Origin: Alkalimonas collagenimarina
GTDB lineage: Bacteria > Pseudomonadota > Gammaproteobacteria > Enterobacterales > Alteromonadaceae
Direction of reading: 5' to 3'
Length of the DNA: 64,000 nt
Assembly: GCF_030717845.1 (NCBI RefSeq)
Contig: NZ_JAUZVZ010000001.1
Span: 203,349 to 267,348, forward strand
Positions 34,945-44,932 of the stretch are shown in pieces. Below the pieces are notes generated by a model. It did not search any database and had not been told where the DNA came from. It saw only the letters and a list, made by a program, of their open reading frames with translations. How positions within the stretch are numbered: the stretch's first letter is position 1; every line of letters begins with the position of its first letter. A program made the position numbers and the translations under genes.

Positions 34945-36261
34945 ATGAAAACCTTGATGGCTTTGTCTGGTTTTTTGTTATTGGCTATATTGCTTGCGGC
35001 TGTTCCGGAGAAAAACACAGGGATCTTGTCTCATGCCAGCGCTACAAGCAACAACAATGAACTGCAAGCTACGGTTCAATTAGATACCATCGTGCTTGGC
35101 TCTGGTTGTTTTTGGGGGCCAGAAAAAATGTATGAAGCCTTGCCCGGAGTGACGGATGCGGTTTCTGGTTATGCCGACGGCCGAGGGTTTGAGCCGACCT
35201 ACCGGGCCATTACTCACCCACGCAATCGCAACAACCCTGATAATTATGCTGAAGTCGTCGAAGTTACCTTTGACCCTGCGGTCATTAGTTTAACCACCTT
35301 ATTACACCACTATTTTGAGAGCCATGATCCCACTCAGCTGAACCGCCAGGGCAACGATCGTGGCACTCAGTATCGTTCTACCATTTTAACCAACAGCGAG
35401 CAGCAGTTCGACACGGCTATGGCGGTGCTTAATGCTTACCAACCTTTGTTAAGTGAGGCTGGTTATGGCGCCATTGTGACGAAGGTTAAGCCTTTAGATA
35501 CCTTCTACCGAGCGGAAGAATACCATCAAGATTATCTGGCGAAAAATCCAAATGGCTACTGCCCGGATCACTCAACCGGAGTCCGTTTTGAGCGAGATGA
35601 GGAGGTTCAGCTGGCGACGGTAGATAATAGCGCGTTGCTGCAAGGCAACCACATAGTAGTGATCGACTCGGCCAGTTATTGCCCTTATTGCGACCAGTTA
35701 AAAGCCGATGTATTGAATGATTACAACGGCGAAACGCCACTCCACCTGCGCTATGCCTCGCAATTGACCGGCCTGGAGCTCACCACGCCTACCTGGGGGA
35801 CACCAACGGTGATTTTTTTGCAGGATGGTAAAGAGGTGTATGGTCATCAAGGCTATATGAATGCAGAGCAGTTTTACTGGATCTTAGGGCAGGTTCAATT
35901 GGGCCAGTCGGATGCTTTTGAGGTGGCGTTTGATCAAGGGACCGATCCACGCTTTTGTCAGCAATATGAAGTGTTTAAAAATACCCCAGATGGCGTTTTC
36001 GTCGATATTTTGAGTGGAGCGCCTTTGTTTGATACCCGGGACCGATTTGATTCCGGCACAGGCTGGTTGTCGTTTACTAAGGCTGTTGATGGCTCGGTGG
36101 TTGAAAAACCAGATAATCGTTATGGCATGCGTCGCACTGAAATCCGTGCCAAAGTGTCTGGCATTCATTTAGGCCATGTCTTCCCAGATGCGCCGGGTGG
36201 ACGTGATCGCTACTGCATCAATGCAACGGTACTGAATTTCGTGCCACGCACCGCACTTTGA
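34945..36261 (+). CDS. Exported MsrA-thioredoxin-MsrB methionine sulfoxide reductase fusion
   Basis: A 438-residue fusion that repairs both S and R epimers of methionine sulfoxide. Residues 1-25 are a hydrophobic signal or anchor. MsrA spans about 48-215 with GCFWG at 54-58 (catalytic Cys 55), SGYADG, the RSTI segment and a Cys in NPNGYCPD. A thioredoxin-like domain (about 235-320) has CPYC at 246-249 and cis-Pro in GTPTVIF. MsrB spans about 335-435 with FDSGTGWLSF, GIHLGHVFPD and catalytic Cys 424 in RYCIN. The paired zinc-binding CxxC sites of many MsrB are absent (LSGAPLF, AKVSGIH). The order differs from Neisseria PilB, where the thioredoxin domain comes first. Confidence 0.92.
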   Translation: MKTLMALSGFLLLAILLAAVPEKNTGILSHASATSNNNELQATVQLDTIVLGSGCFWGPEKMYEALPGVTDAVSGYADGRGFEPTYRAITHPRNRNNPDNYAEVVEVTFDPAVISLTTLLHHYFESHDPTQLNRQGNDRGTQYRSTILTNSEQQFDTAMAVLNAYQPLLSEAGYGAIVTKVKPLDTFYRAEEYHQDYLAKNPNGYCPDHSTGVRFERDEEVQLATVDNSALLQGNHIVVIDSASYCPYCDQLKADVLNDYNGETPLHLRYASQLTGLELTTPTWGTPTVIFLQDGKEVYGHQGYMNAEQFYWILGQVQLGQSDAFEVAFDQGTDPRFCQQYEVFKNTPDGVFVDILSGAPLFDTRDRFDSGTGWLSFTKAVDGSVVEKPDNRYGMRRTEIRAKVSGIHLGHVFPDAPGGRDRYCINATVLNFVPRTAL

Positions 36262-36340
36262 TTGCCAGAGTAATCTGGCTGTTGTTACTATCAGCTCTGA
36301 TGTGAATGATTACAATAACGATGTTACAAGGTGCTCTCGT

Positions 36341-37285
36341 ATGATGTCTTCTTCTTACCCGATAGGGTTGCCAAATACGCCCTGGGGTGAAACCGAAAAA
36401 GCTGAATGGTTAAGTCTGCAGCGGATTCAACGCAGTTATGCCGACGATGTGCTCAGCCAGCTCGACAAGTTATCATCTGACTTTGATGTCGAGCAGTACG
36501 GCAGCCTGAACTATCAACCTTATGCTGGCAAAGACTACCCGTTATTCGCGGTGAAAAGTCGCCCCTGGAACCCGAACAGGCCCACTGTGTTAGTCACGGG
36601 TGGGGTACACGGTTATGAAACCAGTGGTGTGCATGGCGCTTTGCGTTTTTTGCAGAGCAAGGCTACTGGATACAGCGAGCATTTTAATCTACTGGTGCTA
36701 CCGTGTTTAAGCCCATGGGGCTATGAAACCATCAATCGCTGGACGCCATTGGCCGTGGACCCGAATCGCTCATTTGTGGAGAATAGCCCAGCGCAGGAGT
36801 CTGCTTTAGCCATGGCATATGTAGCTTCGGTCAGTGGGCCATCTTCGAACAAAGAAGGTATTTTGGCTCACATTGATTTGCATGAAACCACCGATAGCGA
36901 TAACAGCGAATTTCGTCCGGCAAAGGCTGCCCGTGATGGCACTGTCAACACCAACTGGAATATCCCGGATGGCTTTTATTTAGTTGGTGATACCGTACAA
37001 CCAGCAGCAGATTTTCAACGTGCTATCATTGAATCGGTCGCAGCAGTCACACATATTGCTGAGCCAGATGAGCAGGGTTGTTTGATTGGTGAACCCTTGG
37101 CGCAGCCTGGTGTGATCCTATATGATACCAAAGCCGCAGGACTGTGTGCTGGCTTTAGCGGAGCCGAATATGTCACCACCACAGAGGTGTATCCTGACAG
37201 CGCAAACAGCACACCAGAAAACTGCATACAGGCGCAAGTAGCGGCTGTTTGCGCTGGGTTGGATTATCTATTACAAGTGAAATAG
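36341..37285 (+). CDS. M14-family zinc carboxypeptidase-like protein
   Basis: About 314 residues from ATG 36341, preceded by AAGGTG; the frame opens at GTG 36302. Zinc ligands are His and Glu in GGVHGYETSG and the later His in HIDLHETTD, and RW and NRS near DPNRSFVEN fit substrate-binding positions. A Glu in TTEVYP may be the catalytic base. There is no signal peptide, so it is probably cytosolic, like succinylglutamate-desuccinylase/aspartoacylase-type M14 members. The natural substrate, a peptide or N-acyl amino acid, is unknown. It lies 80 bases after the Msr fusion on the same strand and converges on the alcohol dehydrogenase gene. Confidence 0.85.
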   Translation: MMSSSYPIGLPNTPWGETEKAEWLSLQRIQRSYADDVLSQLDKLSSDFDVEQYGSLNYQPYAGKDYPLFAVKSRPWNPNRPTVLVTGGVHGYETSGVHGALRFLQSKATGYSEHFNLLVLPCLSPWGYETINRWTPLAVDPNRSFVENSPAQESALAMAYVASVSGPSSNKEGILAHIDLHETTDSDNSEFRPAKAARDGTVNTNWNIPDGFYLVGDTVQPAADFQRAIIESVAAVTHIAEPDEQGCLIGEPLAQPGVILYDTKAAGLCAGFSGAEYVTTTEVYPDSANSTPENCIQAQVAAVCAGLDYLLQVK

Positions 37286-37290
37286 GCCGT

Positions 37291-38502
37291 TTAACCAGGC
37301 AGCAGCTGACGAATCAGCTGCTCAGCCTGATGTTGGCTCAGGTAACGTGGCACCGCATAGGTAAAGCGTGCTTCGGCTCTGGCGGCCTTGGCTATGGCTG
37401 GAATATCAGCGGGCTGCAGTGATTTTAACCGATCTGGGATTTGAAAACGTTTATTCATGGCGCGAATGCGCTCGATCAGTGCATCGGCCGCTGTTGCATC
37501 GGAACTGCTGGCTGAAGCAATATCACAATGGCGAGCGAGGGCTGCCATGCGGCTCTGGCAGGCTGGTTTGGAAAACTCCAGCAGATAAGGCATCACCATA
37601 GCGTTAGCCAGACCATGCGGTACATGGTAACGAGCCCCAAAATTGTGTGCGATGGCATGAATATAGCCAACCCCAGCGACGGTAAAGGCTTTGCCGGCCA
37701 GATGCGCCGCGTTCGCCATCTGTTGGCGTGCCTCGATATCTTGACCTTCGGCAAAAGCGATCGGTAAATATCTGAAAATAGACTGCGCAGCCATCAGCGC
37801 CTGCTGATCAGTTTGGCGGGTGGCGTTGCGGGACAGATAGGCTTCGATGGCATGGGTCAGCGCATCCATGCCTGTACTGGCGGTTATACTGGCGGGTAGG
37901 CCGAGCATCAGGTGGGCGTCCAATGCTGCAGCCTTGGGCAGCAAGCGTACATCGATCAGTGGCAGTTTGCGTTGTTGCACCGGATCGGAGACTATGGCAG
38001 CAATGGTGGCTTCTGAGCCAGTGCCCGCTGTGGTAGGTATAACATAGACCGGTAACATGCCACGCCAGACTCGCAGCAAGCCGGTCATTTTCAGCACCGA
38101 TTTTTGATTCTTTGCTCTGGCGCCAATCAGTTTGGCGGCGTCGATCACCGAGCCGCCACCAATAGCCAGTAAGGCACTGGCATCGGCTGCTTGTAAAGCC
38201 TGATAACCAGCCTCGATCAGTTCATTGGTTGGGTCCGGCGTGATTTGATCAAATACCTGATAGTTGATGCTGAGGCTGTCCAGCTGGGTCAGTATGGTAT
38301 CCAGTACCCCCAATTGCCGCAAGCTCGCATCGGTTATCAGCAGCAGACTTCCTGATTCTTGTTGCTGAATGTGGTGCAGCAGCTGTCGACTACTGCCCGG
38401 GCCCTGATAAACTTTCGGCCAGTGAAAAGGCAATAACGCGGTGGTGGCTTTTAAGCCAGCCATGTACAGGCGTAAAGCGATTTTTTCTAGAGTAAACAGC
38501 AT
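37291..38502 (-). CDS. Iron-containing alcohol dehydrogenase
   Basis: A group III (Fe-type) alcohol dehydrogenase, about 403 residues from ATG 38502; the frame runs to 38568 and no start has a strong SD. The N-terminal dinucleotide fold has LLAIGGGSVIDAAKLIGARA and IPTTAGTGSEATIAAIV. The metal site is formed by Asp and His in MDALTHAIEAY and two His in YIHAIAHNFGARYHVPHGLA. Such enzymes oxidise alcohols or reduce aldehydes with NAD(P)(H). The substrate is unknown. The stop lies five bases from that of the M14 peptidase. Confidence 0.9.
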   Translation of the reverse strand: MLFTLEKIALRLYMAGLKATTALLPFHWPKVYQGPGSSRQLLHHIQQQESGSLLLITDASLRQLGVLDTILTQLDSLSINYQVFDQITPDPTNELIEAGYQALQAADASALLAIGGGSVIDAAKLIGARAKNQKSVLKMTGLLRVWRGMLPVYVIPTTAGTGSEATIAAIVSDPVQQRKLPLIDVRLLPKAAALDAHLMLGLPASITASTGMDALTHAIEAYLSRNATRQTDQQALMAAQSIFRYLPIAFAEGQDIEARQQMANAAHLAGKAFTVAGVGYIHAIAHNFGARYHVPHGLANAMVMPYLLEFSKPACQSRMAALARHCDIASASSSDATAADALIERIRAMNKRFQIPDRLKSLQPADIPAIAKAARAEARFTYAVPRYLSQHQAEQLIRQLLPG

Positions 38503-38625
38503 GCTAGTTAGCCAATACAAAGTAGATGTTTCTTTTGTACACCAATTCAGTTTGGCTTGCAAAGTCAATTGCTTCAGCTCGCTGCATGTCGTAGTCTGGC
38601 AGGAATCACTCGCGGAAATGATATC

Positions 38626-39273
38626 ATGATAAAGATGAAAGCAATGACACCGACAAATACACAGGCAAAGTCGATAGGGTTTGCCGCTGCATTATTGCTG
38701 GCTGGTTGCCATCAGGTAACTGACATCAATATGGAGCAAAGCACCGCTGCTGATAGTCAGGGCTTTGAACAGTTTTTTCAGGCACTAGCTCAGCACTGTG
38801 GTAACGCCTACCCGGGCGGTTTGACATTGGAACCCGAGGGTGATGACATGCTGACCGGCACTGAACAGCTGATCGTGCACTTTCGTGAATGTGACGACAA
38901 GCAACTGAAGTTGCCTTTTCATATTGAGCTGGAAGCTGAGCAGAGCTGGGATCGCTCCCGCACCTGGCTGATCAGCAAGCATAATGATGGTCTGGAGCTA
39001 CGGCACGATCATCGCAAAGCCGATGGCAGCGACGATACGACCACCATGTATGGTGGTTTTAGCGTCGGGGAAGGTTCGGCAGTTCTTCAGCAGTTTCAGT
39101 CAATCCCCCGGACTGAAGAGTCAGGCTACTTTCGCGGTTGGCGCATTGAAATTGAACCCGGTGTTCGTTACACCTATGGCACAGTGCGTGGTGATGGCTG
39201 GAGCTGGCGGATTGATTTTGATTTAAGCCAACCACTCAGTGAATTACCGCCACCACCTTGGGGGCATGATTAA
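38626..39273 (+). CDS. Predicted lipoprotein of unknown function
   Basis: About 215 residues from ATG 38626; ATG 38635 and 38644 are alternatives, and the frame opens at 38557. The lipobox is LLLAGC near residue 31, giving a membrane-anchored lipoprotein with Cys-His at +1/+2, consistent with outer-membrane sorting. The mature region begins after an acidic linker with FEQFFQALAQHCGNAYPGGL and continues through HFRECDDKQLKLPFHIELE, HDHRKADGSDDTTTMYGGF and RVTYGTV-like strands, suggesting a beta-rich fold. I recognise no named family. The stop overlaps the pectate lyase gene stop by four bases in convergent orientation. Confidence 0.75.
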   Translation: MIKMKAMTPTNTQAKSIGFAAALLLAGCHQVTDINMEQSTAADSQGFEQFFQALAQHCGNAYPGGLTLEPEGDDMLTGTEQLIVHFRECDDKQLKLPFHIELEAEQSWDRSRTWLISKHNDGLELRHDHRKADGSDDTTTMYGGFSVGEGSAVLQQFQSIPRTEESGYFRGWRIEIEPGVRYTYGTVRGDGWSWRIDFDLSQPLSELPPPPWGHD

Positions 39274-40415
39274 TCTAAAAATTGCTGCAACCAGACCTGA
39301 TAGCGAGCCAGAGTGGCCGCTGGTTTGTCGGTATACCAGCCGTAGCCTTGGCGCCGCTCCAGTGAGACCTGATGCACATCGTAATATAAAGAGCCGTCCC
39401 GATCGCCAAAAACAGGCCGGTTACTACCAAGCTCAGCAAAGCGTGGCCAGATCGGTCCGGCACCGGCCTCATGCATTAGCACACGCTTGGTTGGATGCCA
39501 GTGGTAATCGAGAATTTGATGGCGCTGATACCAATGCATGGCAGCATGGATGCTGGCCTGAAGTTCAGCCGGGGGCTCCGGCAATTGCATCAGAAAATCC
39601 AGCAAGGTAGCGCTTTCAGCGGTAGCCAGTGCAGGCATTTCATAGGCTCTGGCCCATGCGGGCTCTAGTTGACGGTGATGGTACTGCGCTGCCCATAAAC
39701 TCAACCCTTCATCGTCAGTTTGCTGCAAGCGCATGACCATCTGCAGCCCTTTTTCAAACTGTGGCCGAATAGCATGGCGCAGTTCCTCGGACACAAACGC
39801 AAACTCACGCTCAGCCTGCAGGCTATGCCATAACAGATTTAAAATGTCTTCTGTGACTTCATCATTCAGTGTGACATGATCGTGGTAGCCTCCGGTTAAC
39901 GGAAAGTTCTGCGGCCAGCCACCGTGAGGGTACTGAGCGGTTAATATCAAGCGAATACCGCGTTCAAAAGCAGCCCGATACGCTGAGTTACCCGTTGCGG
40001 TATATGCTCTGGCCAGCACATGTAACTGCGTGGTGGTGGCGCTGTTATCGAAGGTAGGAACGTAGCCGGCTTCAACACCAAAGTTCTGACCTGGCAAACG
40101 TGGTTGAGTCATATCGGTCCGCTTGGACCAGCCACCAGAGGGAGTTTGCAGTGATAGAATGGCATCTGCAACTGCCTGACCTGCCGCAGTTTGATACCAA
40201 GATAGTGGCTGCCCGGTATCAAAACCAAAACGGCGGGTTGATGTTGGGCTGGTGAGTTCGGTTAGACCGTGAGCGGTCAGTTCTGCCTGCAGAAATGCTT
40301 GATCCTGTGCTTTGATTTGCTGAGACTGTTGATAATACTGCTGCCATTCATCCGCACTGATAGCAAAAGACATCAGTATCAGCAGCCAGGATACCATCAT
40401 GACATTACGGTACAT
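39270..40415 (-). CDS. Secreted pectate lyase, polysaccharide lyase family 10
   Basis: A 381-residue secreted enzyme that cleaves polygalacturonate by beta-elimination. The signal peptide MYRNVMMVSWLLILMSFAIS is cleaved near ADEW. The mature alpha/alpha toroid contains the family markers LQTPSGGWSKRTDMTQ, VPTFDNSATTTQLHVLAR, LILTAQYPHGGWPQNFPLTG and YHDHVTLNDEVTEDILNLL, and the C-terminal PIWPRFAELGSNRPVFGDRD with the catalytic-type Asp/Arg cluster. Length matches the catalytic module of PelA from Pseudomonas/Cellvibrio. No other pectin genes are nearby, so use of plant or algal pectin is suggested but not shown. Confidence 0.93.
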   Translation of the reverse strand: MYRNVMMVSWLLILMSFAISADEWQQYYQQSQQIKAQDQAFLQAELTAHGLTELTSPTSTRRFGFDTGQPLSWYQTAAGQAVADAILSLQTPSGGWSKRTDMTQPRLPGQNFGVEAGYVPTFDNSATTTQLHVLARAYTATGNSAYRAAFERGIRLILTAQYPHGGWPQNFPLTGGYHDHVTLNDEVTEDILNLLWHSLQAEREFAFVSEELRHAIRPQFEKGLQMVMRLQQTDDEGLSLWAAQYHHRQLEPAWARAYEMPALATAESATLLDFLMQLPEPPAELQASIHAAMHWYQRHQILDYHWHPTKRVLMHEAGAGPIWPRFAELGSNRPVFGDRDGSLYYDVHQVSLERRQGYGWYTDKPAATLARYQVWLQQFLD

Positions 40416-40615
40416 AACATTCTCCTAAAGAATGCTATACGCTACCGAGTGACCAGCCTGCAAACAACTTATTCTGCGTGTTTTGATAGGGTTGGTTCGC
40501 ATATGGAATCAAAAATACGGCAACTAAAGGTTTTGCTTCGGTAAAAAACGGATGATTGATTGAATTCTGCCCGCTTTTCGCGTAGATTACGCCAGCTTAT
40601 TTCCGCCACTATTTT

Positions 40616-42223
40616 TTGAGTACTCATTACGTGATTTCAGCTGCAAATATCACCATGCAATTTGGTGCCAAACCTCTTTTTGAAAATATTTCTGTCAAAT
40701 TTGGTCAAGGCAATCGTTACGGTTTAATCGGCGCCAATGGCTGCGGTAAATCCACCTTTATGCGCATCCTAAGCGGTGAGCAAGAACCGTCTGCCGGCAA
40801 TGTTTCGGTTGAGCAAAATATGCGGGTTGGTAAACTGCGCCAAGATCAGTTTGCTTATGAAACATTCTCCGTAGTTGATACCGTGATTATGGGCCATGAA
40901 GAGTTATGGGCCGTTAAAGAAGAGCGGGATCGCATCTACAGTAGCGCAGAAATGAGCGAAGAAGATGGCATGCGGGTGGCTGATTTAGAGGTTGAATTTG
41001 GTGAGATGGATGGCTATACCGCAGAATCCCGTGCCGGTGAGTTACTCATTGGCGTAGGCATTCCGGTCGAGCAACATTTTGGGCCCATGTCGGCATTAGC
41101 GCCTGGTTTAAAACTACGGGTTTTACTGGCACAGGTTTTGTTTTCCAATCCGGATATCATGCTGCTGGATGAGCCTACCAACAACTTGGATATCAATACC
41201 ATCCGTTGGCTGGAAAACGTGCTGGCTGAGCGGCAAAGTACCATGATTATTATCTCGCACGATCGCCACTTTCTAAATCGGGTCTGTACTCATATGGCCG
41301 ATATCGATTATGGCGAGTTGCGTTTATATCCGGGTAATTATGATCAATACATGTTTGCCGCCACTCAGGCACGTGAGCAGTTGTTGAATGAAAACGCCAA
41401 GAAAAAAGATCAAATCGCTGAACTGCAAAGCTTTGTCAGTCGTTTCTCTGCCAATGCGTCTAAAGCGAAACAAGCTACATCCCGCGCTAAACAGATTGAG
41501 AAAATTCAATTGTCTGAAGTCAAAGCATCCAGCCGGGTGAATCCTTTTATTCGCTTTGAACAGCATAAACAATTGTATCGTTTGGCGCTTGAGATTGAAG
41601 ATGTTCGTAAAGGCTTTGATGGGCTAGAGGTGTTGAAAGGTTTAACAGCCACCATTGAAGTGGGTGAAAAGGTCGCTATTCTTGGCGCCAATGGTATTGG
41701 TAAAACCACCTTATTAAAATGCTTGATGGGTGAGTACACGCAAGACTCAGGTCGGATCAAATGGTCGGAAAATTGCGAACTTGGCTATTACGCACAAGAT
41801 CATGCGTACCTGTTTCAACACAACATGACGGTATTCGATTGGATGACCCAGTGGAAACAGCCACAACATGATGAGCAAGCTATCCGTGGTGTGTTGGGAC
41901 GGATGCTGTTTTCCAAAGACGATATCAACAAACCAGTGAAAGCATTATCAGGTGGTGAAAAGGGCCGGATGGTGTTTGGTAAGCTGATGCTGCAACGACC
42001 TAATATTCTGGTGATGGATGAGCCGACTAACCATTTGGATATGGAATCGATTGAATCCCTCAATCAGGCACTGGTTGAGTACAAAGGCACTTTGCTGTTT
42101 GTCAGCCATGACCGCGAATTTGTCTCGTCATTGGCTACTCGGATCATTGAAATTAGCGATCAGGGCATCCGTGACTTTGCAGGTAGTTACGATGACTACC
42201 TGAAAGAGCAAGAACAGCTCTGA
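40616..42223 (+). CDS. ybiT: ABC-F family ATPase YbiT
   Basis: A 535-residue soluble protein with two ABC ATPase domains and no membrane domain, closely collinear with E. coli YbiT. Walker A motifs are GANGCGKST and GANGIGKTT, Walker B motifs [10 protein letters not shown] and [10 protein letters not shown], and the second signature is LSGGEKGRM. The inter-domain linker contains [20 protein letters not shown], characteristic of YbiT. ABC-F proteins act on the ribosome E site during translation. The frame starts at TTG 40616; GTG 40631 aligns better with the E. coli N-terminus and may be the true start. Neither has a clear SD. A terminator follows. Confidence 0.93.
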   Translation: MSTHYVISAANITMQFGAKPLFENISVKFGQGNRYGLIGANGCGKSTFMRILSGEQEPSAGNVSVEQNMRVGKLRQDQFAYETFSVVDTVIMGHEELWAVKEERDRIYSSAEMSEEDGMRVADLEVEFGEMDGYTAESRAGELLIGVGIPVEQHFGPMSALAPGLKLRVLLAQVLFSNPDIMLLDEPTNNLDINTIRWLENVLAERQSTMIIISHDRHFLNRVCTHMADIDYGELRLYPGNYDQYMFAATQAREQLLNENAKKKDQIAELQSFVSRFSANASKAKQATSRAKQIEKIQLSEVKASSRVNPFIRFEQHKQLYRLALEIEDVRKGFDGLEVLKGLTATIEVGEKVAILGANGIGKTTLLKCLMGEYTQDSGRIKWSENCELGYYAQDHAYLFQHNMTVFDWMTQWKQPQHDEQAIRGVLGRMLFSKDDINKPVKALSGGEKGRMVFGKLMLQRPNILVMDEPTNHLDMESIESLNQALVEYKGTLLFVSHDREFVSSLATRIIEISDQGIRDFAGSYDDYLKEQEQL

Positions 42224-42248
42224 GGTCTGTCTACTGATGGAACGCCAA

Positions 42249-42268
42249 AACCCAGCTTAGGCTGGGTT
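42249..42268 (+). terminator. Intrinsic terminator after ybiT
   Basis: AACCCAGC (42249-42256) pairs with GCTGGGTT (42261-42268) around a TTAG loop and is followed by TATTGT. It lies 25 bases after the ybiT stop. Confidence 0.8.
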
Positions 42269-42370
42269 TATTGTACCTGACTCGACGAAAAGCCTTCTCT
42301 GTGCTTAGATCAAGCGATAGAAATCATCAGCATTACTTTTAACATGCTCGCCTATTTTGCAGGGAACTGT

Positions 42371-44896
42371 ATGTCACTATTGGCATTTGCCGACCACACA
42401 ACCGACTTGACTCAGGCGCTGACCGGCAGCCATCAGCATCTACTGGTGATTTTATCCTTACTTATAGCGACTCTGGCTGCGCATACCAGCCTTAACCTTG
42501 GTCAGTTGATGCGTGCCAGCCAGTCGGTGTGGCTCCGGTATGTTTTACATGGGCTAGGCGCCATCGCGCTGGGTGGCGGTGTGTGGGCTATGCATTTCAC
42601 CGGTATGATGGCTTTTGAGCTGCCGGTTGAGGTCAGTTATCACCTTGGCATCACTTTATTGTCGATCATTCCTGCCGTATTGGCAGCTGCGGTGATCTTG
42701 CAAGTGGTCGCTGCAGCCGAAGTGCGTTGGAGTCGCATTCTGTTGGGTGGGGTGCTGATGGGAGCCGGGATCGGGGCCATGCATTACACCGGTATGGCAG
42801 CGATGATCATGGAAGCAGAGCGGTTGTATCGGCTCGATCTATTTATCGGCTCGGTGTTGGTTGCTGTGGTACTGGCCACATTGGCACTGGCAGTGCCGCC
42901 TGTATTGCGCTCGGTCATTACTCAGGCTGAAGTACTCAAGTTGATCAGTGCCGTGGTGATGGGACTGGCCATCGCTAGCATGCATTATCTGGCGATGCAT
43001 GCCACTGTGTATATACCAGCAGAAAGCGTGCAGGGCCTCAGAGGGGCCAAGGTTAGTAAAGCGACTTTAGGTGCGTTGGCAGTGATAGTGGCAGTGGCGA
43101 TTCTGTTTACTGCCTCGGTAGCCGTCTGGATGCGTCAGCGGTTGCAGCGGGTAGAAAATCGCAATCAGCAATCTGAGCGCATGGCATCTTTGTGGGCCCA
43201 GCGGATGCAGCGTATCGCAGAGCGAGTGCCGGGAATGGTTTATCAGTTCAAACGCAGCCTGGATGGACAATTGACATTTCCCTATGCCAGTGAGGCTATT
43301 CGTGACTTTTATGGTATCTCGCCTGAGCAGGCCGCTATAGATATCTCAGAGGCGATGGATGCTATTCATCCGGCGGATCGTGATGGGCTGTTTGAGTCGA
43401 TTGAAACGTCGGCAACAAATTTATCGCCCTGGTACCACGAGTACAGAATGCTGGATCAACAGGGCAACAGCCGCTGGTTGCTTGGTAACTCAGTGCCGGA
43501 ACAAGAAGAGGATGGTATTAGCTGGTATGGCTTTATTACCGACATCACCGAGCGAAAAAACACTGAGGATACGATTCATCGGTTGGCATTTTATGATGAT
43601 TTAACGGGGCTTTATAACCGAAAAAAGATTCTGCTTTGCCTGCATGATTTGCTGCAGCCGGGCATGTTGGCTCAGCACTTAGCTGCGGTGATTTACATCG
43701 ATCTGGATAATTTTAAACGCCTCAACGATACCCTGGGGCATCATGCGGGTGATCAACTATTGGTTCAGGTGGCTGATCGTCTGCTACAACAGTTGCCTGC
43801 CACTACATTTTGCGGCCGTTTAAGCAGCGATGAGTTTGCTGTGGTGTTAGGACGATTGCCAGCGATCCCGACTCTGGCCAAGGACCTGGCCGAGCAGCAA
43901 GCAGAGCAGTTGCTGCAATTATTGCAACAACCCTTTACGGTTGTTGGTCACCAGTATCGCTGTTCGGTCAGTATTGGTGTGTATCCTTGTTTGGTGCATG
44001 AACCACCGGAAGAGTGCCTGAAACGAGCCGATCTGGCGATGAGTTATGCCAAGCAGGCTGATGGCAATGCCCTGCGCTTTTTTGATCCACAGATGTTGGC
44101 TGAGGTAGAGCAGCGCTTTGATTTGGAACAGGCCATGAGTAAAGCGCTGACTGAGGATCAGTTTATGCTTTTTTATCAACCTCAGATAACTGATAGCGGC
44201 CAGGTGATTGGTGTGGAAGCATTGATCCGCTGGCAGCACCCGGAGCGAGGTATGATTTCACCCGCTTATTTTATTCCTTTGGCCGAAGAGTCCGAGCAGA
44301 TAGAGGCGATAGGAGGCTGGGTGCTGCAGCAAGCTTGTCAGCAATTACAAAACTGGCAAACAAAGTCGTTATTTTCAGCATTGAGTGTGTCAGTTAATAT
44401 AAGTGTCCGGCAGTTTTATCAGCCTGACTTTATCGATTTATTGGCCGGCCTGTTGCAGCAGTATCAGGTTAATCCCGCGCTGTTAACGCTTGAGCTGACG
44501 GAAAGCTTAGTTTTGACTGATCTGGACGATGCGGTTCATCGCATGCAGCAACTCAAAGCACTTGGTTTGCGTTTTGCTATGGATGATTTTGGCACTGGTT
44601 ACTCTTCGTTATCGTACTTATCCCGCCTGCCGTTTGATGAAGTGAAAATAGATCAGCACTTCGTTCGACAAAGTAGTGATGGCAAAAAAACCAGAGATTG
44701 GGCTATTGTTGATGCCATCATTGGTATTGCCAATACTTTCGATATGGCGTTGGTGGCAGAAGGCGTCGAGACCGAAGCGCAGCGTGAACTTCTATACAAT
44801 AGTGGCTGCTTTTGTTTTCAGGGTTACTTGTTTGCCAGGCCCCAACCCGTGGCTGAGTTTGAGGCATGGCTGAGTAGTAGGGACCTTAACCGTTAA
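42371..44896 (+). CDS. MHYT-PAS-GGDEF-EAL membrane signalling protein
   Basis: An 841-residue c-di-GMP protein from ATG 42371 (AGGGA six bases upstream). Seven membrane helices form an MHYT sensor with repeats MHFTGM, MHYTGM and MHYLAM, whose His and Met residues may bind a metal and sense O2, CO or NO, as proposed for the family. A PAS domain follows (VPGMVYQFKRS to WYGFITDITERK), then GGDEF with SSDEF at the active site, probably not a cyclase, and a full EAL domain: GVEALIRWQHP, VSVNISVRQF, LELTESL, DDFGTGYSSL, VKIDQHF, VAEGVET and QGYLFARP. Phosphodiesterase activity is therefore likely. Architecture is related to Pseudomonas MucR with an added PAS. Confidence 0.93.
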   Translation: MSLLAFADHTTDLTQALTGSHQHLLVILSLLIATLAAHTSLNLGQLMRASQSVWLRYVLHGLGAIALGGGVWAMHFTGMMAFELPVEVSYHLGITLLSIIPAVLAAAVILQVVAAAEVRWSRILLGGVLMGAGIGAMHYTGMAAMIMEAERLYRLDLFIGSVLVAVVLATLALAVPPVLRSVITQAEVLKLISAVVMGLAIASMHYLAMHATVYIPAESVQGLRGAKVSKATLGALAVIVAVAILFTASVAVWMRQRLQRVENRNQQSERMASLWAQRMQRIAERVPGMVYQFKRSLDGQLTFPYASEAIRDFYGISPEQAAIDISEAMDAIHPADRDGLFESIETSATNLSPWYHEYRMLDQQGNSRWLLGNSVPEQEEDGISWYGFITDITERKNTEDTIHRLAFYDDLTGLYNRKKILLCLHDLLQPGMLAQHLAAVIYIDLDNFKRLNDTLGHHAGDQLLVQVADRLLQQLPATTFCGRLSSDEFAVVLGRLPAIPTLAKDLAEQQAEQLLQLLQQPFTVVGHQYRCSVSIGVYPCLVHEPPEECLKRADLAMSYAKQADGNALRFFDPQMLAEVEQRFDLEQAMSKALTEDQFMLFYQPQITDSGQVIGVEALIRWQHPERGMISPAYFIPLAEESEQIEAIGGWVLQQACQQLQNWQTKSLFSALSVSVNISVRQFYQPDFIDLLAGLLQQYQVNPALLTLELTESLVLTDLDDAVHRMQQLKALGLRFAMDDFGTGYSSLSYLSRLPFDEVKIDQHFVRQSSDGKKTRDWAIVDAIIGIANTFDMALVAEGVETEAQRELLYNSGCFCFQGYLFARPQPVAEFEAWLSSRDLNR

Positions 44897-44932
44897 GAGT
44901 CCTGTCTACTCAGAAACATAGCTCAACAACAT

